Shown here: positions 41,585-49,545 of the stretch, piece by piece
Layout of the letters: each line of letters starts with the position of its first letter
Numbering within the stretch: the stretch's first letter is position 1
NCBI GenBank assembly: GCA_963805985.1
Contig: CAWDWG010000001.1
Span: 248,001-312,000, forward strand
Direction: 5' to 3'
Source of the DNA: Bog-257 sp963805985
Lineage (GTDB): Bacteria; Acidobacteriota; Terriglobia; Terriglobales; Acidobacteriaceae
Length of the DNA: 64,000 nucleotides
Notes under the pieces: model-generated
What the model was told of the DNA's origin: nothing
The model's input: only the letters and a program-made list of their open reading frames with translations
The model's database searches: none
Program-made: the position numbers and the translations under genes

Positions 41585-43822
41585 TCAAAAAAAGTCCCTG
41601 CCGCGAGAAAGATGAATGTCGTCCCAATACACCGTGCCATCGCCCGGCCCGCGCGCCAGGTTGATGCGAATCGCGCCCTCGCGTCCCACCACGAATGATC
41701 GTGACACTTGCCGCCATCCGGGACCGGTCTGTATTACCGACGTCGACGTGCTTACACCGTCCGTTGGGTTGAAGATGATGAGTTCAGCGTTGACCGGCTC
41801 GCCCGGCGTGCCCGACACCCACGCGAATAGTGTGTACCATGCGCCCGGCTCAAGCCCGTTGACGTCCTGATACGCGGTGCCTGCTCCGGTCATCGCCAGG
41901 CTGTAGGAACCGCTGTGCGCCGTCACGGTGCTGATCGCGGTCCTGGCGCCGTTCGTTGACCACGGCGCAGTCGTTCCGTCCTCGAGGCCGGGATTGGCGA
42001 CGCCGTTCTCCGCGCGCTGCTCCGATGTCATCAGCACCGGGCTGAGCCCAAAGTCGGTCTTGGCCGAGCACAGGATGAAGTTGTCGAGGTCGTGGCATTT
42101 CCCCGCTCCCGTTGGACCCTGCGCGATCGCTGCCGCAACTTCCGGCATGACGACGTAGGCCGTGTCCGCCGCGAGACCGTTCTTCTCAACCTGCTCGACC
42201 GCCTGCGTGCAATGGAAATCCTGCGCGACGCCGGTGTAGCGCGCCGACTGGTAGCTGTTGATCCGCATCTTCTGTTCGGCCGCGAGGAAGCCGAAGATGC
42301 GATATCCCTCAATGCCGCCGGGCGAGGCCGCGTGCTCGCACTGCCACGCCGGCAGCACGATCAGGTTCTGATGCTGTGCACCGAGTTGCGACCAGATCGC
42401 CGACTTCAGCGGCGAAGGATGATCGTCGCTGATGGTCATGCGCACCCACTGCCGCAGCGCAGCCGTGTCGGCGAATTGCAGCATCAGCATCGCCGCAATC
42501 AGCAAGATCGCCCACGCTCTGCGCAAGACGAAAAACGGCGCGGCCAGAATCGCCGCCAGGATCGCGTAGTAGGGCGCCCAGAACAGACGGCCGGTCGCGC
42601 GCAGCGGCGCAAACAGCGGAGTGAGCTTGCCGGCAGGATCGATGTCGATCAGGGTTCGTCCGCCGAGCGTGATCTTGGTCGACAGAGCGAGCAGCGTCAG
42701 CAGGAGACAACAACCGGCGAGCGGCACGAACCAGCGCCTGTCCGGCTTGGGCAATTTGTTCTTGCGGAGGATCGCGGCGACGATCGCGATCGCCGCGATG
42801 ATCAGCACGCCCGCGCCGAGATAGTTGTAGCCCTCGTACTGGCCGGCGCTCGCGCTGTGCAGCCGGGGGAAGATGATCGAGGTGAAGGTCCGCGGATCGA
42901 ACGGGGCGAGCAGGTTCAGCGAGAGATCGCGATATCCGCCGCTGCCGTAGCCTTTGCCGCCGCTGATCACCAGACCGAGCGAGTACGCGACAACGAAGCC
43001 AATCCCGATCAGCATCGCGACTACGCCGGCAGACTTCGCCGCGCCCAGCCGCTTCTGCCAGAACAAACTTGCGACGCAGGCAATCAGCAGCAGTAGAACT
43101 TCAAACGCGAGATACGGATTCGTGCCGGTTGCGATCGCGGTCAGAATCGCTGCCGAGATCACAAAGCGCCGCACTGCGTTCGGCGACGACTGCTGCGCCC
43201 GCGCGAAGACATACAGCGACGCCACCAGCAGCCACTGATTGCTGAGCGAGTAATGCCCCCAGAAGCGATAGTTGAGCGGCGGCGCCAGCAGAAAGAAGCC
43301 GGCGCCCAGCGCCGCGGCGAGAGTGGTCAACAGCGAGCGCTCGGCATCAGGGCCGGCCCGCGCCATCATCATCCGCAACAGCCGAAACGCGAAGAAGAAC
43401 TGCAGCGTGCAGCACAGAATCACTTCCAGCCCGAAATATTGGGCCGGTTCCGGCAACAGGAACGACACCGGCTTTAGCGCCAGGGCCATCAGCGGATTCA
43501 AATCCAGCAGCGCTACCGACTCGCCCTCGGGATAGCCAAGGCGGTCGGTGTAGGTCAGCGGCCAATGCAGATGCGGGTCCTGGCGGTAGAGCTCCCATCC
43601 GATGTAGTGGTACGCCGGGTCGAAGGCGATCCAGTTCACATTGCGCGGATTCAGCGGCCGCGGGCCCATCACCAGCAGCGCGTAGGCCAGCCCGGCCAGC
43701 AGCGCGATGGCCAGATCGAACCAGAGGGACCGATACCAGGCTGACGAGCTCAGGCTTAGGACTGGCTCTGGGACGTTGGCATCGCTCGACGGGCCGGCAG
43801 TTGGGGACATTTGCGTCTTCAT
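41585..43822 (-). CDS. DUF6311-type membrane protein with C-terminal jelly roll
   Basis: A 745-residue multi-pass membrane protein. The opening loop (PLNPRNVNWIAFDPAYHYIG, then HLHWPLTYTDRLGYPEGESV) fits DUF6311, a family related to GT-C membrane glycosyltransferases. About eleven hydrophobic segments follow up to about residue 500. The last about 140 residues form a soluble beta-sandwich like a carbohydrate-binding module (NPGLEDGTTAPWSTNGA, GWRQVSRSFVV, VYWDDIHLSRG). The coupled SGNH hydrolase suggests synthesis and acyl modification of a surface polysaccharide. Start at MKTQMSPTAG. Confidence 0.85.
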   Translation of the reverse strand: MKTQMSPTAGPSSDANVPEPVLSLSSSAWYRSLWFDLAIALLAGLAYALLVMGPRPLNPRNVNWIAFDPAYHYIGWELYRQDPHLHWPLTYTDRLGYPEGESVALLDLNPLMALALKPVSFLLPEPAQYFGLEVILCCTLQFFFAFRLLRMMMARAGPDAERSLLTTLAAALGAGFFLLAPPLNYRFWGHYSLSNQWLLVASLYVFARAQQSSPNAVRRFVISAAILTAIATGTNPYLAFEVLLLLIACVASLFWQKRLGAAKSAGVVAMLIGIGFVVAYSLGLVISGGKGYGSGGYRDLSLNLLAPFDPRTFTSIIFPRLHSASAGQYEGYNYLGAGVLIIAAIAIVAAILRKNKLPKPDRRWFVPLAGCCLLLTLLALSTKITLGGRTLIDIDPAGKLTPLFAPLRATGRLFWAPYYAILAAILAAPFFVLRRAWAILLIAAMLMLQFADTAALRQWVRMTISDDHPSPLKSAIWSQLGAQHQNLIVLPAWQCEHAASPGGIEGYRIFGFLAAEQKMRINSYQSARYTGVAQDFHCTQAVEQVEKNGLAADTAYVVMPEVAAAIAQGPTGAGKCHDLDNFILCSAKTDFGLSPVLMTSEQRAENGVANPGLEDGTTAPWSTNGARTAISTVTAHSGSYSLAMTGAGTAYQDVNGLEPGAWYTLFAWVSGTPGEPVNAELIIFNPTDGVSTSTSVIQTGPGWRQVSRSFVVGREGAIRINLARGPGDGTVYWDDIHLSRGRDFF

Positions 43823-43948
43823 GGGCAGCGAAGCGGCGAGACCGAGGACAGGGTTTGTGGGAGAGAAGACACTTCCGGCGAAACGAGCGTAACACAACCG
43901 GGGCGGCGTTCGCAGCGGCTTGCGGCGGAGGTTGGGGTCGACAGGTGA

Positions 43949-43996
43949 TCGGCAGGCGAGGACGCCTGCCGTACAGCCGGCCGGAGGCGGCTGCTA
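43949..43996 (+). repeat. Family A repeat, right half, copy 4
   Basis: GGCAGGCGAGGACGCCTGCC is followed by GCCGGCCGGAGGCGGCTGCT, a copy with a damaged last arm. It lies in the 415-base gap upstream of the DUF6311 gene, which otherwise holds the binding-site-like cluster at 44103-44169. Confidence 0.75.
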
Positions 43997-44102
43997 CTTG
44001 CCGGACGGGAGGCGAGCGCTGCGTTTCATTTTGCGCACTCAGTCAGGTGCACTGTGTTACGAAGTTTTAAAACTCTACGACTTAGGGTGTAGCGCACCGC
44101 CC

Positions 44103-44169
44103 TTTTCCACAGCGTTATGCACATTTCTGTTGAAAAACGCATCACAGCGTTGCGAAACGCAGCGTTGCG
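44103..44169. promoter_or_regulatory. Cluster of DnaA-box-like sites and AGCGTT repeats
   Basis: TTTTCCACA (44103-44111) and TTATGCACA (44115-44123) are each one base from the DnaA box TTATCCACA. Three copies of CAGCGTT follow the same strand at 44110, 44145 and 44160, the last two as AGCGTTGCG repeats 15 bases apart. It lies 70-135 bases before the E1-like gene and could be a regulator-binding region. The protein that binds it is unknown. Confidence 0.4.
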
Positions 44170-44237
44170 CGGCCGCCTCAGCGTCTCAATGAGATATTTC
44201 GCTGCGATACAATGACGACTTCTCCAGGGACGGTGGC

Positions 44238-45113
44238 ATGGGCAGGAATTCTTCAGTCAAGCAATCTGCAAAGAAAACTTCAACCGACACGACGGCGGCT
44301 TCGGCATCGCCGGCAAAGGCGGACAACAACGGATCTTCGCCGTCGAACGGCGACACGCTGCGCAATCTGTACGCTTCATTGCTGCGCTGCCGGATGACGG
44401 AGGAGAGGGTTGCGCGGTCGCCGGAGTTGGGCGCGAAGTATCACTTCGCGGCCGGCGGTGAAGCGGTTGCCGTGGCGGCGGCAGCGGCCCTGACGGCGGG
44501 CGACACGATTGCCGCCTCGCCGCGCGATCTGGCGGCGCTGGTTGCAGCCGGGACGCCGTCGCGTGCGTTGCAAGGGAGAGCCGACCTTTGTGGCTGCGAT
44601 CGAGCCGCGCTGCTGAGCTTCACTTCCCTTTCCGACGATCCGTTCCATGCCGGGACCGGGATCGCGCTGGCGCACAAGCTGGAGAAGAAGCAGCGCGTGG
44701 TGGTGGCGCTGGGAATTCAGGAGGCGGCGCTCGACGGTGCGCGCGAGGCACTGAAGCTTGCCGGATCGGGGAAGCTGCCCGTGGTTTATGTGATCAAGAA
44801 CGGCGGCGACGACGCGGCTTATGCTCCGCTTCTGAAGGCGGTGAGCCTGCTGGCGCGCTCGGGAGGATTTCCGGGCGTGATTGTTGATGGCCAGGATGTG
44901 GTCGCGGTGTGGCGGGTGGCGCAGGAGTCGGTGCATCGGGCGCGCAACGGCGGAGGGCCGACGCTGATTGACTGCCGCATGGACGCAGCGCGCGATCCGC
45001 TGGCGCACATGGAGCATTATTTGCGGAAGCGGAATTTGTGGGATGAGGCGTGGCGGGAAAAAGTGGAAGTAAAGGTCCGAGGGGAAATGGAAGGCGGAAA
45101 GAAAGGCGTGTAG
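44238..45113 (+). CDS. E1-alpha-like protein lacking the thiamine diphosphate motif
   Basis: A 291-residue protein aligned by eye with the alpha subunit of branched 2-oxoacid/pyruvate dehydrogenase E1: LYASLLRCRMTEERVA, AAGGEAVAVAAAAAL, DDPFHAGTGIALAHKLEKKQ and DGAREALKLAGSGKLPVVYV. In active E1-alpha the third block holds GDGxxNEG and later an Asn pair that bind Mg-thiamine diphosphate; here it reads LGIQEAALDG and later KNGG, so the cofactor site is gone. No beta subunit follows. A low-complexity Ser/Ala/Lys N-terminus (1-35) is unusual. It may be a regulatory or structural relative. A small membrane-protein gene follows after 6 bases. Confidence 0.75.
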   Translation: MGRNSSVKQSAKKTSTDTTAASASPAKADNNGSSPSNGDTLRNLYASLLRCRMTEERVARSPELGAKYHFAAGGEAVAVAAAAALTAGDTIAASPRDLAALVAAGTPSRALQGRADLCGCDRAALLSFTSLSDDPFHAGTGIALAHKLEKKQRVVVALGIQEAALDGAREALKLAGSGKLPVVYVIKNGGDDAAYAPLLKAVSLLARSGGFPGVIVDGQDVVAVWRVAQESVHRARNGGGPTLIDCRMDAARDPLAHMEHYLRKRNLWDEAWREKVEVKVRGEMEGGKKGV

Positions 45114-45119
45114 ATCGCT

Positions 45120-45314
45120 GTGAGTTGGAAGAAGATGCTATTCAGAGGCTACACGCTGTACGCAGCGATCGGGTTTGTCGTCCTCATTCCCGTCGTGACG
45201 TATCACACGGTCTCGGCAGGGCTGCCCAAGAAGATCCTCTTAATCGTTATCCCCGCGTACATTCTCATGCCGTGGTCGTTCTTCTCTGTTTTCAAAGCGC
45301 TCAAACCTAAATAG
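45120..45314 (+). CDS. Small membrane protein, hypothetical
   Basis: A 64-residue protein with two hydrophobic segments (TLYAAIGFVVLIPVVTY and ILLIVIPAYILMPWSFFSVF) and a basic C-terminus. The GTG start is 6 bases after the E1-like stop, so it is probably co-transcribed. I do not recognise the family. A family C repeat begins directly after it. Confidence 0.6.
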   Translation: MSWKKMLFRGYTLYAAIGFVVLIPVVTYHTVSAGLPKKILLIVIPAYILMPWSFFSVFKALKPK

Positions 45315-45325
45315 GCGGCCCTGTC

Positions 45326-45475
45326 GGGTGGAGCACCGCTTCAGCGGTGCAGATAGTCGTTGGCAAATGGATCCGGCTTTAGCCGCTGAGGCAACCACTA
45401 AGCATTACCTCATGCGCTAAAGCGCGGATCCATCAGTTGCAGTTTTCCAGGCACGCCTGAAGGCGTGCTCCACCC
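45326..45475. repeat. MITE-like element, family C, 150 bp
   Basis: 11-bp perfect terminal inverted repeats GGGTGGAGCAC and GTGCTCCACCC bound three or more hairpins: CACCGCTTCAGCGGTG, GGCTTTAGCC and CACGCCTGAAGGCGTG. The same ends bound the 294-bp element at 46645. No coding capacity. Confidence 0.85.
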
Positions 45476-45503
45476 ATTACCAATCGCGATCGAACTTGCC
45501 CGG

Positions 45504-45680
45504 CTACAGCTTCTCGTAGAACTCGCAGACCGAGCACGAGATGTACATTCCGCCGGGGATGTCACGCTCGCGGTCCTTGATGCGCTTGGCCACGCGCGTG
45601 GGCTTGCCGCACTTGGGGCAGTCGGTGCTCTTGGTGGTATCGATTTGCTTCTTGCGATCTGCGGTCTTGGCGATTTTCAT
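45504..45680 (-). CDS. Small zinc-ribbon protein
   Basis: A 58-residue basic protein with two Cys pairs: CPKCGKPTRVAKRIKDRERD and, near the end, MYISCSVCEFYEKL, forming a zinc ribbon. The start at MKIAKTADRKK is marked by CAGGAGAAG; the longer upstream frame is not protein-like. Function unknown; zinc ribbons of this size often bind nucleic acid or protein. No operon partner. Confidence 0.75.
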   Translation of the reverse strand: MKIAKTADRKKQIDTTKSTDCPKCGKPTRVAKRIKDRERDIPGGMYISCSVCEFYEKL

Positions 45681-45982
45681 TCTCTTCTCCTGACAGATTT
45701 CTCCCGCAGACGGCTGCGGTCGGGTGTCTACATGGGCTGAAGTATGTCGTGAGATCGAAGCGGAGGGGGCGGCTGCGCGCTGCACATGTCTCCGGCCCAC
45801 GCTCATCAGAGCGGCTTCGACTGCAGGTGGCACGTATGCGTGCCTTCGTTACTCGCCTGGTAGCAAGGTTATTTTACATGATGGGAAGGCCGTTCGCGGC
45901 GCAGGATAGTCGAATCGTTGCTCCAGACAATTTGCCTGCGCGCTCGGCCGCATTGGCAGCTCCTCCCGGTATACTGCGTCGC

Positions 45983-46609
45983 ATGAGCACTCCCGATCCC
46001 GCGCAGGAACGCCAACGTCTCGCCGAACTCTACGCCTCCATGGCGGACGGCGAATTGGACGCCATCGCGCAAGACTCCGCTGACCTGACTGACATCGCGC
46101 GGCAGGCGCTCACGGAAGAACGCAATCGCCGCCACATCGCTCCTCCCATCGACGAAAGCGCTCCGCCGCCGGACGAGCATGTCGGCTGGGAAGACCTGGT
46201 CATCGTCAAGCAATTTCGCGATCTGCCCGAAGCTCTGCTGGCCAAAGGCTCGCTCGAGTCCGCCGGCATCGAGTGCTTCTTCGGCGACGACAACATGGTT
46301 CGCATGGACTGGTTCATCTCCAACCTGGTGGGCGGCGTCAAGCTTTGCGTTCGCCCCGAAGATGCCGACGCCGCCGTCGAGTTGCTGGATCAACCGATTC
46401 CCGCCGACTTCGACGTCGAGGGCGTCGGCCCCTTTCAGCAGCCTGCCTGTCCGGAGTGCCACTCGCTCGACGTTTCCTACGAGACCCTGCACAAGCCGGT
46501 GGCATATGCCTCCGCATGGATCGGCGTGCCCCTCCCTGTCCCGCGCACACGCTGGAAGTGTCAGGCCTGCCACGCCGAATGGCAGGACGAAGCCGAAGCC
46601 GGCAAATGA
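45983..46609 (+). CDS. DUF2007-like signal-transduction protein with zinc ribbon
   Basis: A 208-residue soluble protein. A helical N-terminus (LYASMADGELDAIAQDSADL) precedes a DUF2007-type fold (VIVKQFRDLPEALLAKGSLE, GIECFFGDDNMVRMDW, VKLCVRPEDADAAVELLDQ) and a C-terminal zinc ribbon (CPECHSLDVSYE and WKCQACHAEW). DUF2007 proteins are small, PII-like in fold and mostly uncharacterised. The ATG at 45983 is chosen since upstream sequence is not protein-like. The 300 bases before it hold no other gene. Confidence 0.8.
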   Translation: MSTPDPAQERQRLAELYASMADGELDAIAQDSADLTDIARQALTEERNRRHIAPPIDESAPPPDEHVGWEDLVIVKQFRDLPEALLAKGSLESAGIECFFGDDNMVRMDWFISNLVGGVKLCVRPEDADAAVELLDQPIPADFDVEGVGPFQQPACPECHSLDVSYETLHKPVAYASAWIGVPLPVPRTRWKCQACHAEWQDEAEAGK

Positions 46610-46644
46610 GGTGATTGTTTTATTTGTCGCAATAACTGTGGGTG

Positions 46645-46938
46645 GGGTGGAGCACGCCTTCACAGTCTGCGGAAAAACCGTCTGCGCCGGTTTTCTGTCG
46701 TCGGCTGAAGGCCGACTCAGGAAAGAAAATAAGCGGGCTTGTTGGCACGACTAAAGTCGTGCCCTGTTACGAACCGCTCGCGGGACGGCTTTTTCAGCAG
46801 GCTGTTCAGGCGTGCATTAGCGCTCAATTTATATGGCTGCGCTTTAGCGCCTGAGGTAAATGTCTTTATTACCTCAGCGGCTAAAGCCGAGCTCAATAAC
46901 GAACGCCTCACCTGCACCGCTCAAGCGGTGCTCCACCC
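46645..46938. repeat. MITE-like element, family C, 294 bp, with nested repeats
   Basis: The same 11-bp ends as the element at 45326 (GGGTGGAGCAC, GTGCTCCACCC). Inside are a family B hairpin (46696-46720, CGTCGGCTGAAGGCCGACTC), a family D hairpin (46743-46770), a GCGCTTTAGCGC hairpin and CAGCGGCTAAAGCC, in layers. It fills the gap between the DUF2007-like gene and the serine hydrolase gene. Confidence 0.85.
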
Positions 46939-47061
46939 AAGTCCGTTGAAACTCCGATCGGCTTGGCTGCGTATCTTCCCGCATGTTCGATGGACTTTGG
47001 CTCGGCGAACTCCTATTGCCTTCCCATACAAGCTGTGCCATTATCCCCATTGGTAAGCAAT

Positions 47062-48531
47062 ATGAATAGCCTTTTGCGACGAACGTCCCTCCTCGCCGCC
47101 CTGCTTTTGATTTGCGCTTCCCTCTCCGCCCAAACCGTGAAGCGCCTCGACGGCACCACGATCTCTGCCGCCGAGATAGACTCGACCGTCACTCACCTGA
47201 TGCAGGCCGCCGAAGTCCCCGGCGTCGGCATCGCGATCTTCAACGACAACAAGATTGCTTACCTCAAGACCTACGGCGTTCGCGATAAAGAGAAGAACCT
47301 GCCGCTCACGCCCGACTCGCTGATGACCGCCGCGTCGCTCACCAAAGCGGCGTTCGCGACCATGGTGGTCGAGTTGGTCCGGCAGGGCGTCGTCGATCTC
47401 GACAAGCCGGTCTACCAATACCTGCCCAAGCCGCTGCCGGACTACCCTTTCTATCGCGATCTCGCCGGCGACGATCGCTACAAACTGATCACGCTGCGCA
47501 TGTGTCTGGACCACACCACCGGCTTCCCCAACCTGCGCGCCTTCACCGACGATCACAAGCTCAGCATCAACTTCACGCCCGGCTCGCGCTTCGCCTACTC
47601 GGGCGAAGGCATTCTGCTGGCGCAGTTCGTGGTCGAGACGGTGACGAAGAAGTCCGCAAACGAGCTGATGCGCGAGCACATCTTCACGCCCGATGGCATG
47701 ACCCGCACCAGCATGGTCTGGGAGGAGCGCTTCGAGAGCGACTTCGCCAACGGCTACGACGAGTACGGCCGCTCGCTCGGTCCCGAGCGTCGCCAGACCG
47801 CCGAAGCCGCCGGCTCCATGCAGACCACGCTGCGCGACTACGCAAGCTTCCTGCAGGCGATCCTCGACGGCCACAATCCCGACGCGAAGCATCGCGAGTT
47901 GATGCTCACGCCAGAGGTCCAGATCTACGAGAAGCACGAGTTCCCGTCGCTCAACACCGAGACCACCGACGCCAATCGCGCCATCAAGCTCAGCTACGGG
48001 CTGGGCTGGGGACTGTACTTCACGCCGCACGACCGCGCCTTCTTCAAGGAAGGCCACGACGAGGGCTGGCGCCACTATGCCGTTTGCTTCGAGAAATCGG
48101 GCACGGGAATCCTGATCATGACCAACAGCTCCAACGGCGAAGGCATCTACAAAGCGCTGCTGGAGACGCTGCTGCGCGACACCTGGACGCCGATCGAATG
48201 GGAAGGCTTTACGCCTTACGATCAGCTGCCGCCGCGTCCGCCGCTCCCGCAGCACAAAGAAGTCGCGGTCGATCCCAAAGTGCTGGAGAAGTACGTCGGC
48301 CGTTACCGCTTCTCGCCGGAGGTCGTGCTGACCATCACGCGAGCGGGCAACACGCTCTTCGTGCAGGAGAACGACGAGCCGAAGCAGGAACTCGGCGCCG
48401 AAGGTGAGCGGCAGTTCTTTTCGAAGACTGCTGACGACGAGTACAGCTTCGAGCTCGACGGCTCCGGCCGCGTGACGACGATGACCCTGCACACCGGCGG
48501 CAAAGACCTGCCGATGAAGCGGGAGCCGTGA
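47062..48531 (+). CDS. Serine hydrolase of the beta-lactamase family
   Basis: A 489-residue exported protein. A signal peptide (SLLAALLLICASLSAQ) precedes a class C beta-lactamase/esterase fold: nucleophile motif SLTK (92-95), the tyrosine box YSGEG, and the third element GHDEGW where KTG is usual. A C-terminal beta-rich domain of about 100 residues (VDPKVLEKYVGRYRFSPEVV) resembles DUF3471. Such proteins are often peptidases, esterases or penicillin-binding relatives; a role in resistance cannot be claimed. The ATG at 47062 fits the signal peptide; the frame upstream is open but poor. Confidence 0.9.
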   Translation: MNSLLRRTSLLAALLLICASLSAQTVKRLDGTTISAAEIDSTVTHLMQAAEVPGVGIAIFNDNKIAYLKTYGVRDKEKNLPLTPDSLMTAASLTKAAFATMVVELVRQGVVDLDKPVYQYLPKPLPDYPFYRDLAGDDRYKLITLRMCLDHTTGFPNLRAFTDDHKLSINFTPGSRFAYSGEGILLAQFVVETVTKKSANELMREHIFTPDGMTRTSMVWEERFESDFANGYDEYGRSLGPERRQTAEAAGSMQTTLRDYASFLQAILDGHNPDAKHRELMLTPEVQIYEKHEFPSLNTETTDANRAIKLSYGLGWGLYFTPHDRAFFKEGHDEGWRHYAVCFEKSGTGILIMTNSSNGEGIYKALLETLLRDTWTPIEWEGFTPYDQLPPRPPLPQHKEVAVDPKVLEKYVGRYRFSPEVVLTITRAGNTLFVQENDEPKQELGAEGERQFFSKTADDEYSFELDGSGRVTTMTLHTGGKDLPMKREP

Positions 48532-48621
48532 TCTACGGCGGGGGAAGCGGCGGGCTCTAGCCCATCAAACGGAAGCGCAGGCTGTGAAGGCGGCTCCGCC
48601 CGAGGCCACGAAGGCCAGTCT

Positions 48622-48672
48622 TGTACCGCCCCTGAAGGGGCTCGGGATTCGTACCCGCTTCCGCGCTGGGCT
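48622..48672 (-). repeat. Palindromic repeat, family E
   Basis: TGTACCGCCCCTGAAGGGGC and, after a spacer, CCGCTTCCGCGCTGGGCT. An inverse copy lies at 61137-61205. It sits in the 395-base gap after the serine hydrolase gene together with a family A copy. Confidence 0.75.
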
Positions 48673-48757
48673 ACTTACTTGCGGCCTACGGGCTCCGGCC
48701 CACTCATTCGAAAAGCGCGAACGAGTGGGGCTCCGCAGGGACGGCGACTGGTTCTGA

Positions 48758-48860
48758 GTAGCGCTGCCCTCTGGGCGGCTGGATCGCAGGCCTCTGGCCG
48801 GCGCAAAGTTTTGGCAGGCGAGGACGCCTGCCCGACTGCCGGCCGGGAGGCCGGCGCTAC
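48758..48860 (+). repeat. Family A composite repeat, copy 5
   Basis: A full copy with diverged first hairpin (GCTGCCCTCTGGGCGGC) and intact second to fourth hairpins, ending GCCGGCGCTAC. Confidence 0.85.
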
Positions 48861-48927
48861 AAGATCAAAGGCACCTAGCCGGGGGCCCGGCGCTGCCGAA
48901 TGAGTGGGGCGCCCGCGATCTGCACAT

Positions 48928-49431
48928 TCATTTGCGGGGAGCGGGATTTAAGATTCGGAACGACTCCACGATCCGGGTCACAACCGGAGGTCTTAGAGTG
49001 TCTACCGGCCAGCTCGCCGCGACGGTGTAGAGGGTTCCGTTCTCACAGAAAAACCGGCCGTAGATTTCGTCCCCTTGCGAGCCCTTGTGTTCACATTCGA
49101 AGCCGGCGTGACCACCCTGCGAAATATCTTTCAGTGAGGATGGACCCCAGCGAGCACGCATACCCTGCTTCCACGAAGCCAGTTGCGCAGGGCAATCCTC
49201 GACGTCGCCGGCCGCCGATAGATTTATGACGACATCGCTCGACGGATGGAGCGTGTATTGCGTGTTGGGATGATCGGGGTCCTTCCAGGCGCTGGGTGGC
49301 GAGGGCAAAGTTATCGCAAAGCCGTCGCTGGGGTAGACGTATTCCTTCCATGCAGGCGTGCTGCGTTGTGCCGCCAGCAGAGCGCTGAGCATGAGGATCA
49401 GCGCGGAGAATGACGCGACTTTAGTTTTCAT
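48928..49431 (-). CDS. Exported hypothetical protein
   Basis: A 167-residue protein with a signal peptide (SALILMLSALLAA) and a small beta-rich body (WKEYVYPSDGFAITLPSPPS, VVINLSAAGDVEDCP, GRFFCENGTLYTVAASW), ending VTRIVESFRILN. The layout suggests a secreted or periplasmic domain of the PsbP/DUF1795-like type (YPSDGFAITLP, then VESFRI near the end), but I cannot assign it firmly. It lies downstream of a degraded copy of the smpB 3' end. Confidence 0.65.
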   Translation of the reverse strand: MKTKVASFSALILMLSALLAAQRSTPAWKEYVYPSDGFAITLPSPPSAWKDPDHPNTQYTLHPSSDVVINLSAAGDVEDCPAQLASWKQGMRARWGPSSLKDISQGGHAGFECEHKGSQGDEIYGRFFCENGTLYTVAASWPVDTLRPPVVTRIVESFRILNPAPRK

Positions 49432-49441
49432 CTGTGGTCAA

Positions 49442-49482
49442 CTCTTCCGGCTTCGCGGGCTTCTTTGTCGGCGCTGCGGCAC
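49442..49482 (-). pseudogene. Degraded copy of the smpB 3' end
   Basis: 26 bases (49448-49473) are identical to 51110-51135 inside smpB, coding for ADKEAREA, and CTCTTCCGG (49442-49450) matches the very end of smpB (51091-51099). A 13-base deletion separates the two matching parts. The copy has the same orientation as smpB and lies 1.6 kb downstream, with the GloVer gene in between. Confidence 0.75.
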
Positions 49483-49545
49483 CCGGTTGCTCGCAACAGA
49501 TGGATGTTGTGACAGTGCGGCAAAGACCTTGCCGGGAAATCGCAG

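Noticed and set aside
47041..48492. Minus-strand frame of about 480 codons opposite the serine hydrolase
   Set aside because: The plus strand carries signal peptide and catalytic motifs; the reverse frame has none.
49421..49545. A tail reading TKKPAKPEELTTDEN that looked like a real C-terminus
   Set aside because: It is an out-of-frame reading of the degraded smpB end copy; no gene precedes it in that frame.
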